From: Notospermus geniculatus
Lineage: Eukaryota; Nemertea; Pilidiophora; Heteronemertea; Lineidae
Length of the DNA stretch: 64,000 bases
NCBI GenBank assembly: GCA_002633025.1
Contig: NMRB01000120.1
Location: 7,927-71,926, forward strand
Direction: 5' to 3'
A program made the position numbers and the translations under genes. This document shows, piece after piece, positions 1-25,853 of the stretch. How positions within the stretch are numbered: position 1 is the stretch's first letter; each line of letters opens with the position of its first letter. The notes under the pieces are model-generated. The model was not told the origin of the DNA, searched no databases, and was given only the letters and a program-made list of their open reading frames with translations.

Positions 1-30
1 ACGACGGACGTAGTGAACTTTTGGCTGTTG

Positions 31-190
31 TGCATCTATCGTCTTGTGCACCAATTTTCTTGTGCACCTCTGACGCCTTGTGCACCTTCACTTGTGCACC
101 TGTGGCACCTTGTGCACCAAAAAAGTCGCCTTGTGCATCAAAAAAGTCGCCTTGTGGATCAAAAAGTGTCTTGCCTTGTGGATCAACATA
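31..190. repeat. degenerate CTTGTGCACC tandem repeat
   Basis: The word CTTGTGCACC and its variants (CTTGTGCATC, CTTGTGGATC) recur about ten times, spaced 10-26 bases apart. The later copies share an AAAAAGTCGC linker. The small open frame across it is a by-product of the repeat, not a gene. Confidence 0.7.
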
Positions 191-365
191 GAGCCGGAGG
201 ACAAATTTTCGATGGATAGTTAATGCCTGTGCACCCACTTTCGAGACATGAATCAGAAGGCCCTCTAGTAGTTGTTTCTGATAGCCATTTTGTGCACCTA
301 GATGCACAAGGAAAATCTGAACCAGAACGACCTCTCATAGGGCAAAATCGATGCACAACCACCTC

Positions 366-412
366 GTGTTAAACACGGACAACGACGACGACGGACGACG
401 ACGACGGACGCC
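366..412. repeat. GAC-rich trinucleotide microsatellite
   Basis: An imperfect run of ACG/GAC triplets with some GGAC interruptions. No gene is associated with it. Confidence 0.8.
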
Positions 413-618
413 GCAGGACGATAAAAGCTCACGAGTGAGCTAAAAAGTGAACTTAACCTAAGTTTTTTTTTATTTTTATTCCGTCCTCCGTACCTGGGCT
501 CAGAAACTTTGTGCCCGTAAACCAAAGAATATAATAACCCTGGCCTAAAGACCAAATTTGTCATATTATAAACTGAAATTTGATGATGAGTATGATTGAT
601 AGGCCTAATGCAGTAGCC

Positions 619-643
619 CACACACACACACACACACACACAC
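619..643. repeat. (CA)n microsatellite
   Basis: About 12 uninterrupted CA dinucleotides. Confidence 0.95.
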
Positions 644-1084
644 GACACAGGTGACATACAGTCAGTGATTGATCAGGCTACACTACACCACGACACTCTA
701 CCATCCATATCTACACTAACGTTACACTACACTAGCTAGTAGTGACTACTCATGTACTACTAGTAGGGCAAGCTACACACAGCAGACCGAAAATCCGGTC
801 TCCGAACATTACATGTACATCATAAAGTTATGATTCTAAGACCGCATACAGCCTATACAACTGGACCATTTCGATTGTAATCTTAGAACTTATCAGGGTT
901 TCCGCCAGGATTGTCAAGGAGGGGGGGGGAGAAAAAATATTTTTTTTTAAATTTTTCTTTGGTTTTTTTGTTAAAAAGGGCCTCCAGAGTCATTTTTACA
1001 GTCTAAAATGCAAAATTACCGTAGTCTTCCTTCTGCATGAAAATTGCATTTGAAATGCAACAAATTAAAGAAAACGCACTGGCT

Positions 1085-2053
1085 ATTCGTACCGTCACGG
1101 TGCAAATTACGCCAAACCAGATCTTATTCACACCGTCGTAAACAGCCAATCAGAGAGCTTCATTCAAGGCATGCCAGAGGAAGTTACCGGAATCATCTCG
1201 CACAATGCCGGATTTTTTTCTTCAATATTCTTGATGAAAACGTTAATTTATAACAACTACCAGGAAAAAAAGTTTTATAATCAATGCTTTTGGGCAAGGT
1301 AGGCCTACTAAAGTATCTAATGATTCCCCACAGTTCGTAGCATGAGCCTCAGTGGCCGAGTGGTTTGCGCAGGCCTTGCCATTTGACGGGCGCGATTTTG
1401 CATGCACCTCGCAAACAATTGAATTTCTATTGTTTGCGAGGTGCATGCAAAATCGCGCCCGTCAAACGGCAAGGCCTGTTTGTGTGGGCGGTTATCAAAC
1501 GGAAGGCCGCGGGTTCGAGCCCCGTCATGACACTTTTTCTTTAGTTCTTCGTTCACCTCCTTTATTCTACTTTTCGTCTTTTTTATATCGATATCATGAT
1601 ATTGATCCGTGTGACTGTCGGAAAACGGGGAACTGCATAATTCTTGAGCCAATTTTTTTTTTTTAAATTAGGGCCGCCTAGGCCTAGCCCTTCTAGGCCT
1701 TTGAAAAATATTTTTATTCATCAGACAGCAGAGGCCAACATTTCATCATTAACTGTGAAAGATGGGGTCACTGGACACTGTCAAAGGAAAAAAAATGCCC
1801 AGGCTAAAATGTCATTTTAGATCTGCTGCCCACAGTCGCACTGTCCAAGTCACAGTGCAGAAATTATACATCACCCTCACGGTACGAATAATCATTCTCC
1901 ACGCACTATTCCCACCGTGACGGTGTAAATAAGAGCTATTCCTGCACTATTCACACCGTCACGGTACGAATAAGAACCGACGGCGCACTATTCACACCGT
2001 CACGGTACGAATAAGATCTGGTTTGGCGTTATTTGCACCGTCACGGTATGAAT
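1085..2053. mobile_element. non-autonomous inverted-repeat element, about 970 bp
   Basis: The first 45 bases (1085-1129) and the reverse complement of the last 45 (2009-2053) match at about 42 positions, so the segment has long terminal inverted repeats. Inside the right half (about 1863-2053) a unit containing ACCGTCACGG and ACGAATAAG recurs four to five times. Inside the left half lies a tRNA-like unit with a palindrome, listed separately. There is no transposase-like reading frame, so it would have to be mobilised in trans. The family is not identified. Confidence 0.75.
1346..1538 (+). repeat. tRNA-Leu/Ser-like sequence interrupted by a 107-bp palindrome
   Basis: It has a box A-like segment (TGGCCGAGTGG, about 1353-1363) and a box B-like segment (GGGTTCGAGCCCC at 1511-1523), the usual internal Pol III promoter signature of tRNA genes of the long-variable-arm class. 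Between them lie two 49-base arms (1371-1419 and 1429-1477) with about one mismatch, separated by a 9-base loop. The acceptor ends do not pair convincingly, so it is a tRNA pseudogene or SINE head rather than a working tRNA. Confidence 0.6.
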
Positions 2054-2295
2054 ATCCCCGGCCTAAAGAAAAACACTACTGAAGTGAAAATAGTGATATT
2101 TGAAGAAGATAAGTCTGCAAACTTGAGGGGGGATATCCCCCCTTGCCTCAATCATGGGGGTGATAAATCCCCCGTCCCCCCCTCTGTATGAAACACTGCT
2201 TATGACCAAAAACAAAAAAAGTATTAATATCTCAACAACGCCATCTATTATTTTAGTTTTGAGCCAGTCGTTTTGTAGATACATCCTAGTACTAA

Positions 2296-2535
2296 CAGTG
2301 TTCTAGCCAGAAATTTTTCCAAACAGGGTGGGACGACTGCATTTTCCTATGATTTTAAGGCCCTGGATTTTCAAACAGGGTGGGAGTGAAATTCAATCAG
2401 GGTGGTGTAATAGAAAATGCATTGCAAGTTACATTTTTAAACAGGGTGGTAAAAATTTGAACAGGGCGGTAAAATGACCTCTGAATTTTTAACAGGGTGG
2501 CGCCGCCCTGTGAAACTGGCCTGGCTAGAACACTG
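2296..2535. mobile_element. MITE with CAGTGTTCTAGCCAG ends
   Basis: The 15-base start CAGTGTTCTAGCCAG is repeated in inverted orientation at the right end (2521-2535). Between them, the words AACAGGGTGG and similar recur about five times. About 240 bp with no coding capacity: a miniature inverted-repeat transposable element by structure. Confidence 0.75.
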
Positions 2536-2937
2536 ACTAATGCACTATGAAGGAATTTAAAAAAATATTAACCCACCAGGGCTCAACTAGCTGACTAGGC
2601 CTGTACAGTAAAAACTGATTTTCACGAAAGTGATCGCAGCGCCCCCTTTTATCTTAATTCGTGCTGAGGCATGATGGGACATCACCATGCACCAACATCC
2701 AATCAAATATGACCTCATTAAAATTTGTCTGGATGGGAGTACCGGTATATAAGGCCTTTTTTATTCCCCTAACTGCCACGAGCGCCACCCAACGTCTCCT
2801 TTGTGAATGACTCCAAATCATGTCATTGTCAACGTCTGTGTATGGCGTACCATTCAAAATTATCGCTACGTTTGAAAAATGTGAACGACTCTGATAAGGC
2901 GCGTCTCCAAATTTTGTTAACGATTCCAGTAGGCCTA

Positions 2938-3567
2938 GGCCACACAAAAATAATACTGTGGTTCCGGTAACCCGACCAACCCCCTCAAAATGTAGCCGAC
3001 CCTAAAGATTTTTTTGGCAACTTGTAAAAAAAATAAGCATGATCCTAGGCCGACCCCCAACTCTCTAAGATGCAGTCTGAATAACATTATTTTAACAAAT
3101 TATTTTCTAGTCATTTTAATCACCTTAGTACCCACAGAAACCTTATGTCAAGCCCTGCCTAATCGAATATTACATGTATCAGCTGACCAAAGTGAAATTT
3201 TTCATGAGGTTTAATACACTACTGTGGTGAAAAGCTGCCATCCCATGTACCGGTATCTCAGCCACCAGCCATGCCAGTTTCACCCAAAGGTCACAGTTAT
3301 CAAGAAAATGTAACGTTTCTCTTTTGAATTTAACTTTTACTTGTTATATCACATTCAGTACCAATCTTATTTTCTTCCAGGAAATTCAAAACCAAGCAGC
3401 TGTTGTTGAGTTTTAATGTCGACGAAAATAAAATAAATGTCGAGTGTCCCCTACCCTGCTAAAGACCTCAAATAATTTTCCAAAATAAAATAATCATCCC
3501 TACCCTCCTACCCCACTTAAAAAATTAAGATGTGTTACCGGAACCACAGTATTATTTTTGTGTGGCC
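2938..3567. mobile_element. 630-bp DNA element with perfect 34-bp terminal inverted repeats
   Basis: Positions 2938-2971 and 3534-3567 are exact reverse complements. The trinucleotide CTA flanks both sides (2935-2937 and 3568-3570), consistent with a 3-bp target-site duplication. No transposase frame is present. Perfect ends suggest recent insertion. Confidence 0.8.
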
Positions 3568-4231
3568 CTAGCCCTAGGAAGTGACAGGGAAGGATCCACG
3601 AGAAGCCCACCTCGGCGGGTAGGGCTAATCGCGCCTGATCCGAGCAAGCCCCGATGACGCAGTTCCGGTGTAAACGAACGCTGTAGAGCCTGTTCCGAGC
3701 TAGCTCGTGGAATTAACGAATGCGGTAAAAGTGTACTTTTTGCGGATATAACCGCCCATAGGCACCTAGTCCAACCTCACAATCACAAAAATTCACTTAC
3801 AGAACTGAGTTCTCTGTTTCCACGACTCTTTTTCCCAAACCTATCTCTGACTATACTTCTACCCAGCCCCCCAGCGGCTTGTGACTTATTCTTTTTCGGC
3901 ATTTATGCAGTAAATCGGGATTACAAAGATGGGATGAGAAATTTCACAATCACATGTTAGATTGGTTCCTGATCTCAACGCTAGGGATTTGTCTTGTCAA
4001 TCTTCACTGTATCAAATAATTTTCAAAGAACTTTATAAAAATTTATATAGGCCTAATCACCGTTAAACATCTATACAATCTCAATAGTAATAATAGTAAA
4101 TGCAGTGATTTATCAAGAGTAATTATTTGTTGATTGTGCGAAAAGAGCGCTAAATAAAACTGTTACCTCCGTTTTGTTTTGTTTTCTTGCCAGCGTCACT
4201 TCCTCCTCTGTGTCTGTGCAAAGTTGGCAAC
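3568..4231. other. upstream region of SSR3, no gene seen
   Basis: There is no recognisable coding sequence. The first ATG downstream in good context is the SSR3 start. A TTTTCTTGCCAG tract just before 4196 could be a 3' splice site of a 5' UTR intron. I see no TATA box. The region about 3580-3725 is GC-richer and may hold the promoter, which is inference only. Confidence 0.4.
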
Positions 4232-6507
4232 ATGGCTGGCGGTGTGAAGAAATTGACCAAAGAAGAGGAGCTCTTGCTCCAAGATTTCAGTAGAAATGTT
4301 ACCACGAAGTCGTCAGCATTGTTCTATGGAAATGCCTTCATCGTTTCAGCAATTCCAATTTGTAAGTGTATCCGTATTCCCGTCCGCATTTCGAGTTAAA
4401 AAGTGGGTCCGGAGTACCGCATTTTCCCTGTACATTGCCACGTGCATTCTTCTGTACATTCACCTAGGCCTAGGGGTAATACATAGGCGCGCTGTGCAGT
4501 GTGTAAGTAATGGAAGACACGTAGAGTAGAATCTAATGTGCAATTAAAATCTTTTAATAGGCCTAGTCATAATCCTTTTGTCGCGTCTTTCTCTATTCAG
4601 ACCTTGCAAGTCGGTGAACTAGGCCTAGGGCCTAATGTTTTTGTAGTTTTGCGTTGCGCATGCAGCATGCGTCTTTTTTCCTTTTTTTCTTTAATATTAG
4701 GCCTACCGGTACCGCGTAGAACTGTGCGATCCTAAGGCTACGGCGGGTGTAGCTATATTGAACACGATCCATCATCCTGTGAGATGCTTGTTCGTCATCG
4801 CATGCGTTTTTCATTATTTCAAACAATCACACAGTCACAGAAAAACATTGTACACCCAATGCATTTTCGTGTCCGTTGCCTCTGCATATGCTTTGCGTTG
4901 CTGAGCAAGTGATGATGCAACCGGCGCCACCTTCAAAAACCTGTGCGTTGACCTAAGTCATTTATTCTTTTTTGGACGCATTGTGTCGCCGCACCAGCGG
5001 ATCGCACTCAGTCTAACCATCCAAAGGAAAAGACATTGCCCCATCGGGTCGTTGTGCGTTGACGGATGCGGCAATGCACAGGGCGTCGGATACGAAATTC
5101 GCATAGGAATCGCGTTCGGTATACCCGTAGGCTTACCTGCCTGCCGGGCTTGTCAGAAGACTTACAGTATGAGGCCTACTACTATGATTTAGGCCTAGGC
5201 CTAAATTAAATTGAAATTCCATCTTCTCATTTCAGGGTTATTTTGGAGAATCCACCAGATGGATCCAGCCAATAACCAGACTGCTGTCCTCTTTGTCATC
5301 ATGACCCTCATCAGTACATACTTGGTAGCTTACGCCTACAAGAATGTCAAGTTTGTCCTGAAGCATAAGTAAGTTGGGTGTCAGTAAATCTAAATGTCAG
5401 AGAAGCGAGATTATTCAAATGCTGTGTCAGCCGACTTGAGTTGCAGTTTTTATCAGAAATTTGATTTGTTTTCAGGATTGCTCTGAAGCGAGAGGAGGCT
5501 GTATCCAGGGAGGTGATGAAGAAGGTCGCTGATGATAAAAGAATGTCCAAGAAGGAAAAGGATGAGAGGTTCGTGCATGAAGACCAAGGTTTAAAATGAT
5601 GGCCACCCTCCCAGTGTCAGTCAGGAGATTTTCCTGCAGGAGCTATCGGTCACTCCCGTGGATTTGCCACAGGAGCTATATATAAAAAAGTCACTCTCCA
5701 GATGCCCCTCAGAGGAGTGATTCACTCCCGTTAGGGGAGTGATTCACTCCCGCTATTTCAAGTTCAGACAGAGGAAACACCGAAACATGTCCGAGTCAGA
5801 GGGTCTCAACTTCAAGTTCAAGGGGGTGAGCGTGTCTTTGGGGAAGCCGGAAGCATTCTTACACAATTTACATGGCCATGACGAACAAAACCAACTTGAT
5901 GACACAGATTAGACCTGCCAAAAGAAGCGATTTTGAAGAAATTGATGGGGTTGTATGTGAGTGGAATGGCGAGGGTGCGATTTGCAGCAACTGACGGGTT
6001 GAAAAGCTGGTTATGGGCGCAATTCTGATCGTGCCGGTGGTATTTCCACGAACTCATGAATCACGCCAGTAATCTTTTTTCACGGGCGCCAGCACGATCA
6101 CGCCTGTTTCCTCACTGACACTGGCCTCCAAATATTTGTGATAGTCTGTACTCGAAAACTGTCTGATCAGAATTACTTTTATTTGAAGGTAATCCTGGCA
6201 TTTGCTTTGTTTTTCAACCAACAAAGTCAAAGATGAAAGGAACCATCTTTGAATTGACTTGCAGACTTGTTTTCCATTTCTTATGCAGATAAATCTTTTT
6301 TTCAGAATTTTATGGAAGAAGAATGAAGTTGCCGACTACGAGGCCACCACCTTTTCCATCTTCTACAACAACGCCCTCTATTTAGTACTGATGGTTGTCA
6401 CATCGTTTTACATCTTACGATCTATCGGCGATCCAACTATCAACTACATTCTCTCCGTTGTGCTGGCCAGTGGGCTGTTAGCTCTCTTCTCGACTAGTAC
6501 CAAGTAA
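4232..6507 (+). CDS. SSR3: translocon-associated protein subunit gamma (TRAP-gamma)
   Basis: Coding exons are 4232-4361, 5236-5368, 5476-5568 and 6306-6507. All junctions are GT-AG and phases agree, giving 185 residues, the length I recall for vertebrate TRAP-gamma. The protein is an ER membrane subunit of the TRAP complex at the Sec61 translocon and assists insertion of some signal sequences. Recognition rests on near-identity to the family: the N-terminal [10 protein letters not shown] motif, the first hydrophobic segment with [21 protein letters not shown] after the second, a charged cytosolic loop with MSKKEKDER, and [18 protein letters not shown] before the last two membrane segments. 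Four hydrophobic segments are visible. The start ATG sits in a good context (AACATGG). The third intron carries repeated GGAGTGATTCACTCCCG-like words. The gene looks intact and functional. Confidence 0.97.
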
Positions 6508-6730
6508 AGACTGCAGGTGGCAGCACAGCTTAGAGCAATGGGTGGCGTCGTTTCAACTTTGGACTTGTGGAATGTAACCATTCTCAAGTCGAGTTCTCGG
6601 TGCAGGTGCCACGCTACATTTCCGTGCAGCACAAAAATAGCAATTCATCGAGTGGTGAAGAAAATACCAAGTCACAGTGGGATAATGATTGAATGTTTTG
6701 TATCTGTGAAAATTATGATATTCCATGATA

Positions 6731-6736
6731 AATAAA
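6731..6736 (+). terminator. SSR3 poly(A) signal
   Basis: AATAAA lies 224 bases after the SSR3 stop codon, in a normal position for the mRNA 3' end. Confidence 0.75.
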
Positions 6737-6798
6737 GTAATATACTTCTTACTTTTTGTCTGATTTTGATCATTGGAATTTTGGAAGTTAATGTGCCT

Positions 6799-7140
6799 AT
6801 AGAGGTTCTTCACTGACGTCACACGGCCGTCAAACTGAAGCCTGGAGGCTGCCATCTTGTTTTCGGTTCAAACATACAGACCACTCGGAGCGTACAACTC
6901 AACAAATCACTTTACCTCTCACAGTTTCTGAGCATAAGTAGTTGGTCTGGTGTGAAAACCGTGTTGAAAACAAAGTGAATCGTCCATACGGCTTGCTGTA
7001 GAACTGTGTAGAAGAGGTCGATGAATGCTGACAACGTACAAACCACGTCAAAAACGCTGTGTTGATGCTGTGACGTTGCGTCATTTGACGGCCAATATGG
7101 CGGATATTTGGAGCTGTGACGTCACATGAAGAACTTCTAT
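6799..7140. mobile_element. MITE, about 340 bp
   Basis: The ends ATAGAGGTTCTTCACTGACG and its inverted counterpart near 7116-7140 differ at only a few positions. It is AT/CG mixed, has no coding frame, and abuts the next inverted-repeat element. Confidence 0.7.
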
Positions 7141-7141
7141 T

Positions 7142-7287
7142 CACGTGAGAGTTTTCTCGCGTGAGTAGGCAACTCAACTGTGAGCATTAATGCTAGTGCA
7201 TTGGTCTCGGTGTAAGCCACGAGGAAACAAGCAATGGTGAAAGATTTGCCCATTGTGAGCCAACTTCTGCGAGAAAACTCTCACGTG
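7142..7287. mobile_element. short inverted-repeat element
   Basis: CACGTGAGAGTTTTCTCGC at the left end is mirrored by GCGAGAAAACTCTCACGTG at the right end, exact over 19 bases. Length is about 146 bp. Related words (GATAGGTGCC, CTCCCGTGGATAGGCGC) recur near 7590 and 8285, so fragments of the family are scattered here. Confidence 0.65.
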
Positions 7288-7379
7288 GATAGGTGCCTTA
7301 TGTCCCGACGTCAATGACTGATGTCTGCACTTGGTCTCCGCTCCTCTTCGATTCTCCCATGAGGTTGTACCGGTACATG

Positions 7380-7563
7380 TACTGTAAACCGTGAAATTTT
7401 CGCGTGCATTTTATTTTCGGGCTCGAGGGTCAAAACGCAAACATAAATCGCGCGAAAATCATTGGTTCTTGAGGTTCCAATCGCGAAAAATTATTCTTCG
7501 CGAATTGGTAAACACCAAAAATCACGAACATTTAGCGCCGCGAAAATTTCACGGTTTACAGTA
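7380..7563. mobile_element. MITE with TACTGTAAACCGTGAAATTT ends
   Basis: Positions 7380-7404 are the exact inverse of 7539-7563. The 184-bp interior is AT-rich and CGCGA-rich with no coding frame. Related ends (ACCGTAAA...CGAAAATATTTC) bound another copy at 20195-20600. Confidence 0.75.
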
Positions 7564-7707
7564 TTTGTCCTTCTCCATGATGGGAATAAAGGTGCCTATC
7601 CTCGGGGGTTTTCTCCCAGAAGTTGGCTCTCCAAGAGTAACTGGCACGTGGAAGGCACTCGGCGAGTAACTGTCAGAGAGGGACAGAGAAGTGTCGAAAG
7701 TCTCTCA

Positions 7708-7956
7708 ATAATAATAATAATAATGGTGAGTTCTTATATAGCGCTTCATAGCGTATTACGCTCTCTAAGCGCTTCACACATTATTATCCCAGCCTATGAT
7801 TCAGAAACCTTTCTGTAGAAACCAAAGGGCAGCCACAATATAGCGCTGGACATTTCAGGCCAGTTGAGAGTTTATACAGAGTGGCGTGGCCGGGGATCGA
7901 ACCCGCGACCTTCCGATCACAAGTCCACAGCCCTAACCACTATGCCACCGCGCTCT
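7708..7956 (-). mobile_element. tRNA-derived SINE
   Basis: Read on the minus strand it begins with a tRNA-like head: box A-like GTGGCATAGTGGTTAGG and box B GGGTTCGATCCCC. A non-tRNA body containing AGCGCTATATAAG follows, then an (ATT)n tail. This is classical SINE architecture: internal Pol III promoter, body, and simple-repeat 3' tail used in reverse transcription by a partner LINE. Confidence 0.8.
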
Positions 7957-8448
7957 TGCAAGTGCTATTTATGTCAGGTGGACCCGAAACAGATTATGTC
8001 ACTGAGAGTTGTTCACCTGTCCGAGAGTGCTCGCAGTGAAAACATGTTCTATTCTGGCGAGCGACTCTTGGCAAGAATTGTAATGCATTTGTATGAGCTA
8101 TCAGACAGTTGATATGCCGGTAAATACTCTCAACTGGAAGTGCCAACAGACAGTTGCTCTCAAGAGAAACTCGTGAAGGCCAACGAGCAGGTCGCAGAGA
8201 ATGACTGTCGACATGTTCCACTCTCACATGAAAAGGTCCAGGATTTTTCTCTTCAAGATAACCGTGCAAGAAAATTTCGACATTTACTCTCCCGTGGATA
8301 GGCGCTTTACGTAACTTCCTCGGGTCTCTGGCCAATAGTCAAAATGTCCCAGATTTAATCCCCACTGTGGAGTGAGACTGACTGGGTCTCCTGGCCTTGG
8401 TAGCCTGCAGTGAGCCTTTTGTTAGCCAAAAATAGGGCAGGGGGCAAG

Positions 8449-8661
8449 GCCTCTGAATCTAGCACAGCTGTTTGCAGCAGCATGGCCTCTGAATCTAGCA
8501 CAGCTGTTTGCAGCAGCATGGCCTCTGAATCTAGCACAGCTGTTTGCAGCAGCATGGCCTCTGAATCTAGCACAGCTGTTTGCAGCAGCATAGCCTCTGG
8601 ATCTAGCACAGCTGTTTGCAGCAGCATGGCCTCTGAATCTAGCACAGCTGTTTTGCAGCAG
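8449..8661. repeat. 36-bp minisatellite, six copies
   Basis: A 36-bp unit starts at 8449, 8485, 8521, 8557, 8593 and 8629 with very few differences. It is GC-balanced, and 36 is a multiple of three, so frames stay open on both strands, producing 12-residue peptide repeats. I see no start context, splice signal or homology that would make it a gene. Confidence 0.9.
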
Positions 8662-9021
8662 AAATAAGAACCAAGTTGACTTGTATAGTGTTACCGACGT
8701 GTATTTTTCACTTGTTACAAAATATTCATTTAAATAATACAAGGACATCACCTTCCTCATCGACATGAACAAATACCAAAACGCACATTAATCAGTACCA
8801 GTACCATATTTAAATGCTTTTCAAGAGACGGGAATTTCACAACGAACGTAAATGATGTTGAGAAAAGTGAAAAATCGATAAATATTTGACCTTGGAATGA
8901 ATCTCCTGAAACTCTAACTGGGATAAGTATCGTATTTAACATTCTGACATCCCTAGATGTATCTGCAGCACATCCTCCATGTCTCACGAGTCATGCTAAT
9001 AGACTATTACTCCAAAAGAGC

Positions 9022-9208
9022 GCAGCACCTGACGGGACAGCGTCATGACGTCCCACACGTCATTTCTGAACGCATGACGTGACTCGAAAAAAAATCCGGT
9101 TGTTTCAGCGATCATGACGTCGTGAAACAATCTGATTTTTTTCGTCTCGCCTCAGAACATCATGAATGACGTGCGGGACGTCTTGGACGCTGTCCCGTCA
9201 GGTGCTGC
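9022..9208. mobile_element. MITE, 187 bp, TGACGT-rich
   Basis: GCAGCACCTGACGGGACAGC at the left end is mirrored by the last 20 bases. The similarity extends about 43 bases inward. TGACGTC/GACGTCA-type words recur inside. Confidence 0.75.
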
Positions 9209-9836
9209 ATTTTTTTTAGAGGAATATCCTGTATTAAAATAAGGGTCATGAGTTAATTAGTAATTAGTGAAACTAATTAACTAACTAGTGAAACTAATTA
9301 ACTAATGCAATTTCATGGTGAAGAACACACAGCAAAATAGATCTCATCAGAGAGTTTAGACAACAAAGGACGACTAAATTGTACAAAACACAAATTGCTG
9401 TCTCCACTGAATCTGTGGCACACTCACAGAGAAGCCACGCTTTACGAACTGTTGATCTCTCGATACCTGGCAAGTCCACAACATCCTATCAGAAAGAGTG
9501 ATGCCACTACCAAGATATTCCTATTTACAGTCACAAACAGTGTACATGTAGGTCACAAGTAAACCATGAAGACTCCCTTCCAATGAGCACTGATCCTTCA
9601 GAATTCCTTCCATCCGAAAAGAAGAGACAAATGTGAGGTGGTGTAGGAAAAGCAGTCGGATGTCACATTTGAGGAAAGTGTTAATGGCCTTGGTAAACTT
9701 GCATATTTCAAAAGCTGAAATGTACTACGTAACAGGCAAACAGTCGAGATCAATGCACAGGCAATCTGACAGCCCTTGTTGACCAATCAGCGACATCCGA
9801 CGGATTTTCCTAGACCGCCACACAAAAAACAACAGT
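9209..9836. other. no gene seen
   Basis: A short direct repeat of GTGAAACTAATTAACTAA lies near 9268-9305. Otherwise I see nothing coding. Confidence 0.4.
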
Positions 9837-10095
9837 GTGCTTCACGTAAAATGGGCACAATCATGTTCACGCCCCTGCAAAATTGCGCCGAGGAGCTCAA
9901 CTGACCAAGCTCCTCGGCATCCGTGAAGTCCGGGCACCAGTGTGAACAGCTCTCCTCAAGCCTTTGAGAGTGCTTCACCTAAGACAGGCACAATCACGCT
10001 CGCGCCCCTGCACGCCCACAAAATTGCGCCGAGACTCCTCGGCATCCGTGAAGTTCGGGCACGAGTGTGAACAGCTCTCCTCGAGCCTTTGAGGA
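9837..10095. repeat. tandem duplication, about 133-bp unit
   Basis: Two adjacent copies begin with GTGCTTCAC at 9837 and 9970 and share GCACAATCA, AAATTGCGCCGAG, CCTCGGCATCCGTGAAGT and TGTGAACAGCTCTCCTC. A final GTGAAGCACTCACAG at about 10129 mirrors the start, so the pair may sit inside an inverted-repeat element. Confidence 0.7.
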
Positions 10096-10382
10096 GCTCA
10101 ACTGATTGAGCTCCTGCAGATTTCAAACGTGAAGCACTCACAGAATATTACACGTTATTTCAATCAATCATCTCTCAGATTGAACTATTTTAGGCACTTT
10201 TTAGCCACATTTCAGAACAATCGAACATGCACTTCAAAATTTCCAATACATAAACTAAAAGACAGTTGTAATCATCAAATTCTGTCCCGATTTAAAAGTT
10301 TCAGTCTTAAATATTTCCTGAAATCGTGTTCTTTCAGTCTTGTTTTGACACCATTTTTCATTGACGTCCTATTTTCTTCCTT

Positions 10383-25689
<15,307 letters not shown>

Positions 25690-25852
25690 TCAGTATATTA
25701 AACCCTTTTCACTGCCGTAGGTGACGATCGTCGCCCGAACTGGCAACTGCTGTAGGCGACCATCGTTGCCCTATACAGAAGGTATGTTCAGTTTGTTTGG
25801 CTATTCACAGATGACACCCCAATCGAAATTAGAGAAATTCCCCCGAGACTGC

Positions 25853-25853
25853 N
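25853..25853. other. single ambiguous base at a probable assembly join
   Basis: A lone N. To its left is the intron upstream of a CHD exon on the minus strand. To its right a receptor reading frame on the plus strand begins abruptly in TM3. See findings. Confidence 0.9.

Noticed and set aside
298-657. 119-codon frame on the minus strand
   Set aside because: It is produced by the CA microsatellite and GAC-rich repeat; no homology or splice context.
7885-7957. Functional tRNA gene on the minus strand
   Set aside because: The A and B boxes are good, but a SINE body and an ATT-repeat tail follow, so it is a retroelement head.
8449-8661. CRISPR-like array of regular repeats
   Set aside because: Units are contiguous with no unique spacers, and the genome is eukaryotic.
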